A stretch of 11,517 nucleotides of DNA from Chitinophagaceae bacterium (GTDB lineage Bacteria > Bacteroidota > Bacteroidia > Chitinophagales > Chitinophagaceae): the NCBI GenBank assembly GCA_023251335.1, contig JAHEZA010000036.1, positions 1 through 11,517 of the forward strand, given 5' to 3'. Of this stretch, positions 1-6,455 are shown one piece after another. Within the stretch, counting starts at the first letter, position 1. Each line of letters opens with the position of its first letter. Below the pieces are notes generated by a model that was not told the DNA's origin, did no database searches, and was given only the letters and a program-made list of their open reading frames with translations. The position numbers and the translations under genes were made by a program.

Positions 1-121
1 TTTTAAGGGGAAACACCGGGAGAGGCAAAATATTTTTATTTGCGCGGAGCAAAGCAGTGCCTTAATCCGGTTTATCCGTCAGAAACCGCAACCCGGCAAA
101 GTGATTGTCCCGGCAAATTTT

Positions 122-1984
122 TTAAGATTCCGGCGCTGGCATAGTGATATCATTCTCTTTAAATACACGGTCAATTTCCAGCATCAGATCGCTTCGGGTG
201 TATATCCAGTCATATTGTACTTGTACTACCCAGAAATAGATACGCAATTCAACCGTACTGTTTTTTAACTCCATTATCTCCACAGTGGCCGGCGGATATT
301 TTAAAATGCGTTCATCTGAATCTAATAACTCCTGTAAAATACTTTTTACTTTATTAAGATCGGTGCCAAACATCACCTGCAATTGAATATCCACTCTCCT
401 TTTTTCATCGCTCATTGTCCAGTTAATAAGATTTGAACTAAGCAATGTACTATTGGGTATAATTACATCTGCACCATCCCACGTAGTAATGACGCTGCTT
501 CTAAACCCAATAGATTTCATGGCGCCGGATTGTTCGTCCACCTCCACAACATCCCCGACATTTACGGGTCTTTCGAATGCTATAATAATTCCACTTACCA
601 GGCTACTGGTAAGTTCCTGCAGGCCAAATCCAATACCCACACCCAATGCACCCAGAACCAGGGTAATGCGGTCCATAGGAATGCCGGCAGCCGCAGCAGC
701 TAAAAATAATCCGATGCTTATTATGGCAATTCTGATCAGTAATATCCAGCTTCCCATTTTTGACTTGGCACTGGTTTTATCGGGTATGGTCCCTGGCTTA
801 TGGGAAGCAAAAAATGAAACGATTACGGATAAAAAGGTAGAAATCGCAATGATGACTATGAATAGCAGCATATTGTTGACGGTGAAAGTATAACTACCAA
901 CAGTATGCTCCTCCACCAGCATACGTTCAAGGGGATCCGTTATTAACCTGAAGGCATAAAAATTTCGGGCAAATAAAATAAACCAGCCAACAAGGAACAA
1001 AAAGTAAAGGATAACCGGCACTTTATAGCCAACTTTTTCAAAATCTGCATACGATATTTTTTTCTCCGACTGGCCATAAAACCTCGATGTTACTAAAAAC
1101 ATTCCTTGCAATAATCTCGCTGCCCATAGAAACTCTATACCGGTAATCACGCCTATGTAACCGCTAGTGAGCAAGGTTTTTGATAAATTATATCTTCCAA
1201 ATACGTTAAACAATATTGCGAAAGATTCCAGCAGTACCACAAAGCTTATCAAATAAATAATGCCTCTTTCCTTAAGCTGGCTTCTCTTTCCTCTTAAAAG
1301 AAAGTACATCCCAACTAATACGCCGGCTAACGCCAGTATCAGCAGCCACCATCGTTCCTGTCGTGATGGCTGCAGGATAAAGTTATTGAGGCATGCCACC
1401 AGGAAGAGAAGATTCATCGTAATCCAAAAGCCCATCCAGAACTTTTTGATATATCCCCAAAATATGATCGTAAGACATAGGGCGGATGCGATCCAGAATA
1501 GCATACCGAATATAAATGGAGGATCCTTAAAAACGAATTGCAACAGGTTGAGTCCAATGAAGGTTGCTGAAAAGACGGGATATTTGAATACTAACTGCCC
1601 GGCAAAATCTTTTCTTAATTCATTTTCATTTGAAAGCTTGCGCTTTAAGATGAACAGCAAAATACTGAGCGCAATTATTAGCAGCAGGCTAAATACTATT
1701 TTATTAATATTATTTTCAGTATAATAATTTAATGCTATCAGGTTTTTTTTATTCGAAAATTCCCTGATCTCGCGGAACGATCTATTATATGCTGTGGGGA
1801 CCCATATATTTACAAACTCCCGTTGAAAGATATTGGCCGATTGTGTTGCGTTGATGGCATCAATTTTTTCCAGTGCACTGCTTAACTTAATTACCTGCAG
1901 TGTTAATTGTACCTGCAGCCCCTGCACATTATCCATAGATCTTTGGATGGCACTATCGGCAGGAGCTATTTCGGCCGATGTCAA
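122..1984 (-). CDS. MscS/MscK-type mechanosensitive channel, membrane and C-terminal part
   Basis: This 620-residue protein forms a pressure-gated channel in the inner membrane that releases solutes on osmotic downshock. About ten hydrophobic helices lie between residues 95 and 430. They are followed by the MscS pore helix and beta domain (about 437-530), with the glycine/alanine-rich pore stretch GALGVGIGFGLQEL, then FERPVNVGDVVEV and IIPNSTLLSSNLINW, and an alpha/beta C-terminal domain to the end. Residues 1-90 look periplasmic and coiled, yet carry no signal peptide. The only usable start is a TTG at 1984-1982, overlapping the TGA stop of the upstream frame and lacking a ribosome-binding site; the first in-frame ATG is codon 17. 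The upstream frame supplies the missing signal peptide and periplasmic part, so this is probably the 3' two-thirds of one ~835-residue gene. Family certain; start uncertain. Confidence 0.93.
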   Translation of the reverse strand: MTSAEIAPADSAIQRSMDNVQGLQVQLTLQVIKLSSALEKIDAINATQSANIFQREFVNIWVPTAYNRSFREIREFSNKKNLIALNYYTENNINKIVFSLLLIIALSILLFILKRKLSNENELRKDFAGQLVFKYPVFSATFIGLNLLQFVFKDPPFIFGMLFWIASALCLTIIFWGYIKKFWMGFWITMNLLFLVACLNNFILQPSRQERWWLLILALAGVLVGMYFLLRGKRSQLKERGIIYLISFVVLLESFAILFNVFGRYNLSKTLLTSGYIGVITGIEFLWAARLLQGMFLVTSRFYGQSEKKISYADFEKVGYKVPVILYFLFLVGWFILFARNFYAFRLITDPLERMLVEEHTVGSYTFTVNNMLLFIVIIAISTFLSVIVSFFASHKPGTIPDKTSAKSKMGSWILLIRIAIISIGLFLAAAAAGIPMDRITLVLGALGVGIGFGLQELTSSLVSGIIIAFERPVNVGDVVEVDEQSGAMKSIGFRSSVITTWDGADVIIPNSTLLSSNLINWTMSDEKRRVDIQLQVMFGTDLNKVKSILQELLDSDERILKYPPATVEIMELKNSTVELRIYFWVVQVQYDWIYTRSDLMLEIDRVFKENDITMPAPES

Positions 1985-2628
1985 AAAAGATCGTTCAGGT
2001 AATGGCTAAAAGTAGCAGAATCCGCAGGAAATTCATATAGTACCGAATCAGCGCTCAACGAATCAAGGCGGAACTTGTAATCTGCCAGTTGCTTTCTATA
2101 ATCATCTACCTCCTCCTTTCTTTGCTTCGATTTGGTCAGCAATACATTGATGATCCTATAGGAAATCGCAAGATTCCGATGCGTTTGTATCAGACTGGTC
2201 TTTGTAAATATGCCTTCGCCTGCCAGGTCAAAGAGTGAATCTGTATGATGAAATTCTTTCCAGACAGTAGCCGTGTCTATAGTGGTTCTTTCAAAATCAC
2301 CGGCTTGCAGGGTAATTCGTTTAATTTGATCAATAATGTCTGCCTGCAGGAGGGCGTTTCGGCCTTCCTTATATTGTTGAGTATTATTTTCCCTGGCTCT
2401 TTCGCCCAGCTCCTCCATTACCTTCCGCAATTTTTTGGGCTTGATCAGTGCCGTGTCGGCGCTTATCTCCGTTAGAGTTGCGCCTGTATCTTTTTGTCCC
2501 AGGGCGGGCAAATAGCAGCAACAAACAAGAGCAACAACACAAAAATGGAACCTTAAGAATCGATGTTGTAATGACGTTCTCCTTATACAGGATATTATAG
2601 ATGAAGCTTTAAAAACCAATCTGATCAT
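1981..2628 (-). CDS. Signal peptide and periplasmic N-terminal part of the MscK-type channel (probably split gene)
   Basis: The 215-residue product has a basic start, a hydrophobic core (about residues 29-42, VVALVCCCYLPALG) and a likely cleavage before QKDTG. A charged, helix-rich region with coiled-coil character follows (about 60-205). It has no domain I can name alone. Its end (FRLDSLSADSVLYEF...YLNDLF) runs on naturally into the first residues of the downstream channel frame (LTSAEIAPADS). Large MscK-type channels have a signal peptide and a helical periplasmic domain ahead of 11 membrane helices, which is what the two frames make together. The stop is TGA at 1983-1981, inside CTTTTTTGA; one extra T would fuse the frames. 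It is either a frameshift or assembly error, or a separate protein coupled through the TTGA overlap. The start is ATG at 2628-2626. Confidence 0.8.
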   Translation of the reverse strand: MIRLVFKASSIISCIRRTSLQHRFLRFHFCVVALVCCCYLPALGQKDTGATLTEISADTALIKPKKLRKVMEELGERARENNTQQYKEGRNALLQADIIDQIKRITLQAGDFERTTIDTATVWKEFHHTDSLFDLAGEGIFTKTSLIQTHRNLAISYRIINVLLTKSKQRKEEVDDYRKQLADYKFRLDSLSADSVLYEFPADSATFSHYLNDLF

Positions 2629-2985
2629 ACAAGATTATTGCGTTGCGAATAATGAAATGTCAGCTACTTTCTATGCGGGCGACACCAGTTACTTTCCGTA
2701 AAATTAATATTTATTATTGTCTCCTTAATTGTAATCGTCAATATTTATTATAACAGAGATTTGTTTTTCTTAATTTATAACAGAAGCTTCGGAACCATTT
2801 GCCAATCAGGTCTTGCAAGATGCTTTGAATGGTTCACTGTCCGCAACGCTTGCGAAGAAGGTAAGTACAAAAAGCCGAAATTTGTTCGTCTGCCGGAGCC
2901 CTTGGTGACAGGCCGTATTGGTTTTCGTTTCTTCTATATAACGGATAAGGACAACCGAAATCTAACGATGCGTGAAAGACTGTTT
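2629..2985. other. Intergenic stretch with repeat and coding-like remnant
   Basis: This 357-base gap lies between two minus-strand genes. It must hold the promoter of the channel gene (about 2630-2760, very AT-rich), although I could not find a clean TAnnTTTG motif there. The copy of the 28-bp repeat at 2935-2962 lies at its right end. On the minus strand, about 2808-2960 is open for some 50 codons without an ATG. A second minus frame over about 2830-2925 is open too. No known protein is recognised, and both are more likely chance or remnant frames than genes. Confidence 0.4.
2935..2962 (-). repeat. 28-bp repeat, copy 1 (3' of the DUF4239 gene)
   Basis: The plus strand reads TATATAACGGATAAGG, then two variable bases, AACCG, one variable base and AATC. 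It matches 3955-3982 at 25 of 28 positions, and weaker similarity continues about 15-20 bases to the left (minus-strand AAAnGAAAA). It begins 23 bases past the stop codon of the DUF4239-like gene. Copy 2 has the same orientation, 31 bases past the stop of the next gene. The internal CGG...CCG symmetry is too weak in this copy for a good hairpin. Confidence 0.7.
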
Positions 2986-3771
2986 TCAGGGAAACAATTG
3001 TCTTACATCCACGATATTTTGTTCTGCACTATTAAGATTGATCAATCCCTGCCGTGGACGGTTCAGTTCCATTATAACATATAATACAATAGTGGTCATC
3101 AATACAAAAGCTACTGAAAATAGCTTGCTCCTGTTTCCCGGCTTGGTACCGAACCCTGCAAGAAAGGCAGCGATAAGAACCGATGTCAGCAGCACAATAA
3201 TGATGAAAGTAGGAACAGCAGCAACACGTCCTGCCTCACGTGCTTTCACCATATTTTTTAAGCTGATAAGAAGCTGCACCATTTGCTCGGTTTTGAAATA
3301 ATTGTCGCCCTTCATTAGAGGAACTACATAGTTCCAAATGCTTTTAAACTGTTTATCGGCATCATCTAATGCATCTTTTATTTTAGCAGGGTTATCTCCG
3401 GCATTATAATAATTAATTCTCGATTCCAGATAGTTTTTATAGAGCGGCAATAACGACATTTTTATACTGTCAGCATAAAGATCGCATCTCAGGACAGACG
3501 TGTTCAAAAGATTTGCTTCATCAACAATCGTTTGACGGCGGGTTTCGAATTTTGTAGCGGCCATACTAAAGCTAAAAGCAAGCAACAAGCCCATGAGTCC
3601 AAGTAAAGAGGCTTCACCCGTTCCAAGGGATATTTCTTTATCGGGGTCAAGGACGGTGGTTCTTTTATGTTTTTTATAGCCCAGCCAGTTTGCGATAAAG
3701 ATGATAGCAAAGAAAAAGGCGGCAATTAATAAGGCGGGTAGATGAAGGAGGGTTTCGTTAAGAGAAATCAT
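2986..3771 (-). CDS. DUF4239 / bestrophin-like membrane protein
   Basis: The product is an inner-membrane protein of 261 residues. Hydrophobic helices lie at about residues 8-30, 58-80, 184-207 and 214-235. After the second helix comes the family-typical stretch LLLAFSFSMAA.KFE.RRQ.IVDEANLLNTS, which I associate with DUF4239 (bestrophin-like domain) proteins; their function is not established, though an anion-channel-like role has been suggested from the fold. Between helices 2 and 3 lies a soluble, helical region. I chose ATG at 3771-3769 because it starts just before the first helix in an AT-rich context; a longer start at 3804 (272 residues) adds only a weak MLFCQKLSIFY extension in GC-richer sequence. 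It has the same strand as its neighbours but gaps of about 200-350 bases, so it is probably transcribed alone. Confidence 0.85.
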   Translation of the reverse strand: MISLNETLLHLPALLIAAFFFAIIFIANWLGYKKHKRTTVLDPDKEISLGTGEASLLGLMGLLLAFSFSMAATKFETRRQTIVDEANLLNTSVLRCDLYADSIKMSLLPLYKNYLESRINYYNAGDNPAKIKDALDDADKQFKSIWNYVVPLMKGDNYFKTEQMVQLLISLKNMVKAREAGRVAAVPTFIIIVLLTSVLIAAFLAGFGTKPGNRSKLFSVAFVLMTTIVLYVIMELNRPRQGLINLNSAEQNIVDVRQLFP

Positions 3772-3833
3772 ATAAAAAATTGACAGCTTTTGGCAAAATA
3801 GCATTCAGGGGCCAGTCCGAAAAAAGTTGAATG

Positions 3834-3948
3834 TTAAACATAGAAATCCTGTTTTTTGCTTACTAAGATAATCAATTCTTTGTATTGGCTCAAAAATCTG
3901 TTCGTATCGGTTATGAATTCTTCTTCTATTGCAATTACCTCTTTTCAT
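3834..3948 (-). pseudogene. Possible tiny gene or remnant broken by a one-base insertion in A4
   Basis: On the minus strand, 3944-3837 is open for 36 codons, with protein-like composition (EVIAIEEEF.TDTNRFLSQYKELIILVSKKQDFYV), but no start codon. An ATG sits at 3948-3946, followed by four A. With three A the reading would be ATG AAA GAG GTA..., a clean 37-residue protein that begins MKEVIAIEEEF. As written, the ATG reads another frame (MKRGNCNRRR...). The start lies directly after repeat copy 2. I do not recognise the peptide. It may be a decayed small gene, a homopolymer error, or chance. Confidence 0.25.
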
Positions 3949-3954
3949 TTAATT

Positions 3955-3982
3955 TATATAACGGATAAGGTTAACCGCAATC
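3955..3982 (-). repeat. 28-bp repeat, copy 2 (3' of the four-helix protein gene)
   Basis: This is the partner of 2935-2962, with 25 of 28 bases identical and the differences confined to three positions. It contains the imperfect inverted pair CGGATAA-GG-TTAACCG, whose two-base gap makes a stable hairpin terminator unlikely. It begins 31 bases past the stop of the gene at 4014-4364. Confidence 0.7.
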
Positions 3983-4013
3983 GAAAGGTACATAATACAA
4001 TTAAGTTTATCTT

Positions 4014-4364
4014 TTACTGCTTGCTTTTCTTTTGAAAATAGGCAGATGTTTGGGGTAAATATAATAAAACACCAACCAATAGCAAAAAAGCTATATGTAA
4101 AATCATTTCAGTTGTTGAATGGAATGCGCTTATGATTACATGGAAAAGCAGCCAGGCAATAGCAAGCCACCTTGCCCAATTAATTGACATCAGGAGAAGA
4201 AATCCGCAAACTATAGCAATTAGTCTTACGAGTTCAATCCAAAGTACTTCATATAGTTTTGCATCGGGCTCAGAGAAATCTTTTAAATGATACACGAATC
4301 CAACACCCCCGGCAATAATAAACAGAGCGGAAACAACAATAACCGGCACCGGACGATTTTTCAT
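4014..4364 (-). CDS. Small four-helix membrane protein, unknown function
   Basis: This 116-residue protein is almost entirely hydrophobic. Helices lie at about residues 7-26 (VPVIVVSALFIIAGGVGFVY), 44-61, 64-83 (WARWLAIAWLLFHVIISAFH) and 88-106. A short acidic loop (DFSEPDAKLYE) follows helix 1, and a basic tail (QKKSKQ) ends the protein, which suggests a cytoplasmic C-terminus. I do not recognise a named family. The residue pattern (INWARWLAIAWLLFHVIIS) resembles small uncharacterised membrane proteins common in Bacteroidota. The start ATG at 4364-4362 follows an AT-rich leader without a Shine-Dalgarno site. No operon partner is obvious, and repeat copy 2 lies 31 bases downstream. Confidence 0.75.
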   Translation of the reverse strand: MKNRPVPVIVVSALFIIAGGVGFVYHLKDFSEPDAKLYEVLWIELVRLIAIVCGFLLLMSINWARWLAIAWLLFHVIISAFHSTTEMILHIAFLLLVGVLLYLPQTSAYFQKKSKQ

Positions 4365-4384
4365 CTGAATGATTGTTTATATTC

Positions 4385-4573
4385 TTACGATAATTTACGT
4401 AAAAAAACTTGTTGGTCCTTCCTGATCCGGAGCGCCTCAATTAATGTCGCGCCTTGCCCGGAAGCGATAGCCTCACCATGGCAAACCTTAATATGCTTAT
4501 GCTGTGTTTTTATTATTGATTCTATGTTTGATGCTCCTAAGTAAAGCAGGGCGAACGCATAGCTAAAGTGTTT
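4385..4573 (-). pseudogene. Possible gene remnant without a start codon
   Basis: The minus strand is open for 62 codons from 4573 to a TAA at 4387-4385. The C-terminal half looks like real protein (KVCHGEAIASGQGATLIEAL, then RIRKDQQVFLRKLS). There is no ATG, GTG or TTG start, and an in-frame TAA lies just upstream at 4576-4574, inside the peroxiredoxin gene. I cannot name the peptide. A truncated 3' end of a lost gene is the simplest reading, and chance openness is possible at this length. The opposite strand is open too but less protein-like. Confidence 0.22.
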
Positions 4574-5165
4574 TTACAATTTCCAATGATTTTTTTACGT
4601 GCTCATCAGGGGAAATATGATCAGTCTCCGAAGAAAAGACAGCTACAATTTTGCCATTTTTATTGATAACAAATGTTGTTCGTGGAATGAACCCGTGCGT
4701 AACCTGAACGCCACGTACATCTTTAACGCCGGATTTTGGCGGTATCAACGTCAGGCCATACGTTGCTGCGATCTTTCCTTCAGCATCTGAAGCCACCGCG
4801 AATTTTCCCGCACAGTAATCCGGATCGGATGAGAATGAATTCAATCGCTGAATATCATCTGCTGATACACCGATAATGGTGGCTCCTGCTGCCGTAAATT
4901 GATCTTTTAAATCGGCGAAAGTATGCGCTTCCAAATCACAGCCACCTGTGTAGGCAGCAGGATAGAAGTATAACACCACCGGCCCTTTGGTCAGGGCTTT
5001 TTTTAATGAAAAGTCGAATTCATTGCCGGCCTGGCTGGCTTTGGCAGTGAACATAGGTGCTACAGCACCCACTGACAATGCCTTCGATTGTGAAAAGCTA
5101 TGCGGAGCAATGAAGAGCATAATCCCAAAAATTAAAAAGATGGAGTGATAATTTCTTTTTGACAT
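4563..5165 (-). CDS. Exported peroxiredoxin, PrxQ/Bcp-like (AhpC/TSA family)
   Basis: This 200-residue thiol peroxidase would reduce hydrogen peroxide or organic peroxides. Residues 1-26 form a signal peptide (hydrophobic core IFLIFGIMLFIAP, cleavage near SFSQ|SK), so it acts in the periplasm or on the envelope. The thioredoxin fold carries the active-site stretch YPAAYTGGCDLEAHTF, with P69, T73 and the peroxidatic Cys76, and the conserved Arg162 in PRTTFVI. Many PrxQ enzymes have the resolving Cys five residues after the peroxidatic one; here that position is His81. The only other cysteine is Cys118 (DYCAGKF), a candidate resolver; otherwise the enzyme is 1-Cys. It is divergent from the DUF4142-cupredoxin-sigma operon with a shared 312-base promoter region. 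The start at 5165 is supported by the signal peptide and a -7 motif about 37 bases upstream. Confidence 0.93.
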   Translation of the reverse strand: MSKRNYHSIFLIFGIMLFIAPHSFSQSKALSVGAVAPMFTAKASQAGNEFDFSLKKALTKGPVVLYFYPAAYTGGCDLEAHTFADLKDQFTAAGATIIGVSADDIQRLNSFSSDPDYCAGKFAVASDAEGKIAATYGLTLIPPKSGVKDVRGVQVTHGFIPRTTFVINKNGKIVAVFSSETDHISPDEHVKKSLEIVKTL

Positions 5166-5201
5166 GATGAATTGTTTTTAAATACCGTTATAAATCCAAA
5201 A

Positions 5202-5209
5202 CAAACTTA
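5202..5209 (-). promoter_or_regulatory. Bacteroidota -7 element for the peroxiredoxin
   Basis: The minus strand reads TAAGTTTG, an exact fit to the TAnnTTTG consensus of the Bacteroidota primary sigma factor. It lies about 37 bases before the ATG, giving a leader of about 30 bases. No clear TTG is present at -33, so the call rests on the -7 box and its position. Confidence 0.45.
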
Positions 5210-5422
5210 CAAAAAATCGGGAATAAATGGCCGCGATGGAGAAAATCAAGAAGCAGATTGAAAAGGACTGGTAAACGGTTTTGCCGCTTTGTCGGCGTTA
5301 CAATTGTTGACTCACGTAGTGATGTTGGGCAAGTTTTTATATGCCGGTGGCATCCACTTTAAAAGGAACACCGCAGCGGTAAAAAATACCGCCTGAAATT
5401 GATTCCGGTCAAAAAAATATTT

Positions 5423-5452
5423 TGTAACCTTTTGCAGGCGTTTTACTCTATT
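5423..5452 (+). promoter_or_regulatory. Candidate ECF-type promoter of the DUF4142-cupredoxin-sigma operon
   Basis: TGTAACC (5423-5429) is followed after 16 bases by CTCTATT (5446-5452), then GGTATAAATAAA and the start codon at 5478. A GTAACC-like -35 with a CGTCTAT-like -10 at 16-17 bases is the usual shape of ECF promoters, and I recall similar leaders upstream of Bacteroidota ECF operons. The -10 lacks the typical CGTC. The sigma factor encoded in the operon is the natural candidate regulator (inference). Confidence 0.35.
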
Positions 5453-5477
5453 GGTATAAATAAACAAAATAAATATC

Positions 5478-6023
5478 ATGAAAATTTTTAAAATGCTTAC
5501 TAAGTCAGCTATATGCTTAGTTGTTAGTACCGGTATCCTCTCTTTTTCGGCCAACGCACAAAAAAGTCAAAAATTGACAGACCCTGAGATTGCTTCAGTA
5601 GCAGTAACCGCTAACCAGATTGATATCGATTATGCAAAAATCGCTATTAAAAAATCAAAGAATCAACAGGTGATTGATTTCGCAAAAACTATGGAAAAAG
5701 ACCATGGTGCAGTCATTAACCAGGCAGTTGCATTGGTTACAAAACTGGGAGTTACTCCTAAAGACAATGCCACCAGCCAGTCATTAAACGCACAGGCAGT
5801 GAAAGAACGCAAAGCCCTTAATTCAAAATCAGGAAAGGCTTTTGATAAAGCGTATGTGGATAATGAAGTGGCCTATCACACTGCAGTAATTAACGCCGTT
5901 GAGAATGTTCTGATTCCTGATGCCACCAACAAAGAATTACATGATTTGTTAGTGAGTGCAGTACCCTTATTTAAAGCACATTTGGAACATGCTAAAATGC
6001 TTCAGAAAAGTTTGGAAAAATGA
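5478..6023 (+). CDS. DUF4142 family exported protein (ferritin-like helical bundle)
   Basis: The 181-residue product has a signal peptide (residues 1-27; core AICLVVSTGILSFSANA, cleavage before QKSQ) and so is periplasmic. The rest is helical and fits DUF4142, a family with a ferritin-like four-helix fold whose biochemical role is not settled. Typical signatures are visible: the AKIAIKKSKNQQVIDFAKTM stretch, EKDHGAV, the AYH of VAYHTAV, and AHLEHAK near the end, giving several spaced histidines and acidic residues that could bind metal. The ATG at 5478 is fixed by the signal peptide. Its stop overlaps the start of the cupredoxin gene by ATGA, so the two are probably translationally coupled. 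Its place beside a copper protein, a sigma factor and a divergent peroxiredoxin points to an envelope stress role (inference). Confidence 0.92.
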   Translation: MKIFKMLTKSAICLVVSTGILSFSANAQKSQKLTDPEIASVAVTANQIDIDYAKIAIKKSKNQQVIDFAKTMEKDHGAVINQAVALVTKLGVTPKDNATSQSLNAQAVKERKALNSKSGKAFDKAYVDNEVAYHTAVINAVENVLIPDATNKELHDLLVSAVPLFKAHLEHAKMLQKSLEK

Positions 6024-6403
6024 AAAATTCAGTAGCTGTATTGGGAATAAGGGTTTGTTTATTATTCCCAATACTTTTTTTATTTAGTTGCTCTTCCCCA
6101 AATAAAAAATCCGCAGCGAATCAAACAGGAACAAAGGAGAACATTCATAAAGTAGATACCGTAACGATTAATATGATGAAGTTTAATCCGGAAATATTAA
6201 AGGTAGATAAAGGGGATACGGTGATTTGGCTCAATAAAGGGATGGTAGCTCACACCGTTAAATCTTACAGAGATAATAAATTCTATTCGGATACACTCGC
6301 ACCCGGAAAAACATGGACATGGGTAGTAACAGACAGCGCTGCCTATTATTGCACGCTTCATCCGGCCACCATGATGGCCAAATTGTTGCTCAATAACAAG
6401 TAA
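6020..6403 (+). CDS. Cupredoxin (plastocyanin/amicyanin-like) lipoprotein
   Basis: This 127-residue, membrane-anchored blue-copper protein is likely an electron carrier or copper-binding protein at the envelope. Residues 1-23 are a lipoprotein signal with lipobox LFSC (Cys24). A flexible linker follows, then a single cupredoxin domain (about 45-126). Type-1 copper ligands are all present: His78 (VAHTV), Cys111 and His114 (YYCTLHP), and Met118 or Met119. Met119, five residues after the His, matches plastocyanin and pseudoazurin; amicyanin spacing would be three. The start ATG lies within the ATGA that also ends the DUF4142 frame. The following sigma gene begins 52 bases later on the same strand. 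No partner oxidase or reductase is encoded here, so its redox partner is unknown. Confidence 0.92.
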   Translation: MKNSVAVLGIRVCLLFPILFLFSCSSPNKKSAANQTGTKENIHKVDTVTINMMKFNPEILKVDKGDTVIWLNKGMVAHTVKSYRDNKFYSDTLAPGKTWTWVVTDSAAYYCTLHPATMMAKLLLNNK

Positions 6404-6455
6404 CTTTGGTAAGCGTTTGGAAACATTGTTTAAGAAGAATTAAAAATCAATAACA

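Larger units (their letters stand above)
5166..5477. other. Divergent promoter region between peroxiredoxin and DUF4142 operon
   Basis: These 312 bases hold the 5' regions of two divergent genes. I see a perfect -7 motif for the peroxiredoxin (5202-5209) and an ECF-like promoter for the plus-strand operon (5423-5452). A weak four-pair hairpin GCCG-ctttgt-CGGC lies near 5281-5300. No convincing gene was found; the short frames here lack coding character. Confidence 0.6.

Noticed and set aside
1..121. Possible gene end at the left edge
   Set aside because: No open frame with coding character; only a TTTGCCGGG direct repeat on the minus strand near the channel stop.
453..1724. Plus-strand frames antisense to the channel gene
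   Set aside because: They are mirror frames of a conserved membrane protein, with no motif or start context.
2935..2962. The 28-bp repeat as a rho-independent terminator
   Set aside because: The CGG/CCG arms have a two-base gap and mismatches, the pairing is lost in this copy, and no T run follows.
2761..3301. Plus-strand frames overlapping the end of the DUF4239-like gene
   Set aside because: They run antisense to a recognised gene, and the peptides have no domain or export signal.
2935..3982. Integron cassette (attC) array suggested by repeats after each gene
   Set aside because: No pair of RYYYAAC/GTTRRRY cores in the right order, no long hairpin, and no integrase gene in the window.
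5281..5300. GCCG-ctttgt-CGGC hairpin in the divergent promoter region
   Set aside because: The four-pair stem has no T run and is likely chance.
5312..5554. 80-codon minus-strand frame across the DUF4142 start
   Set aside because: It overlaps the signal peptide of a well-supported gene and its own promoter region; composition is not protein-like.
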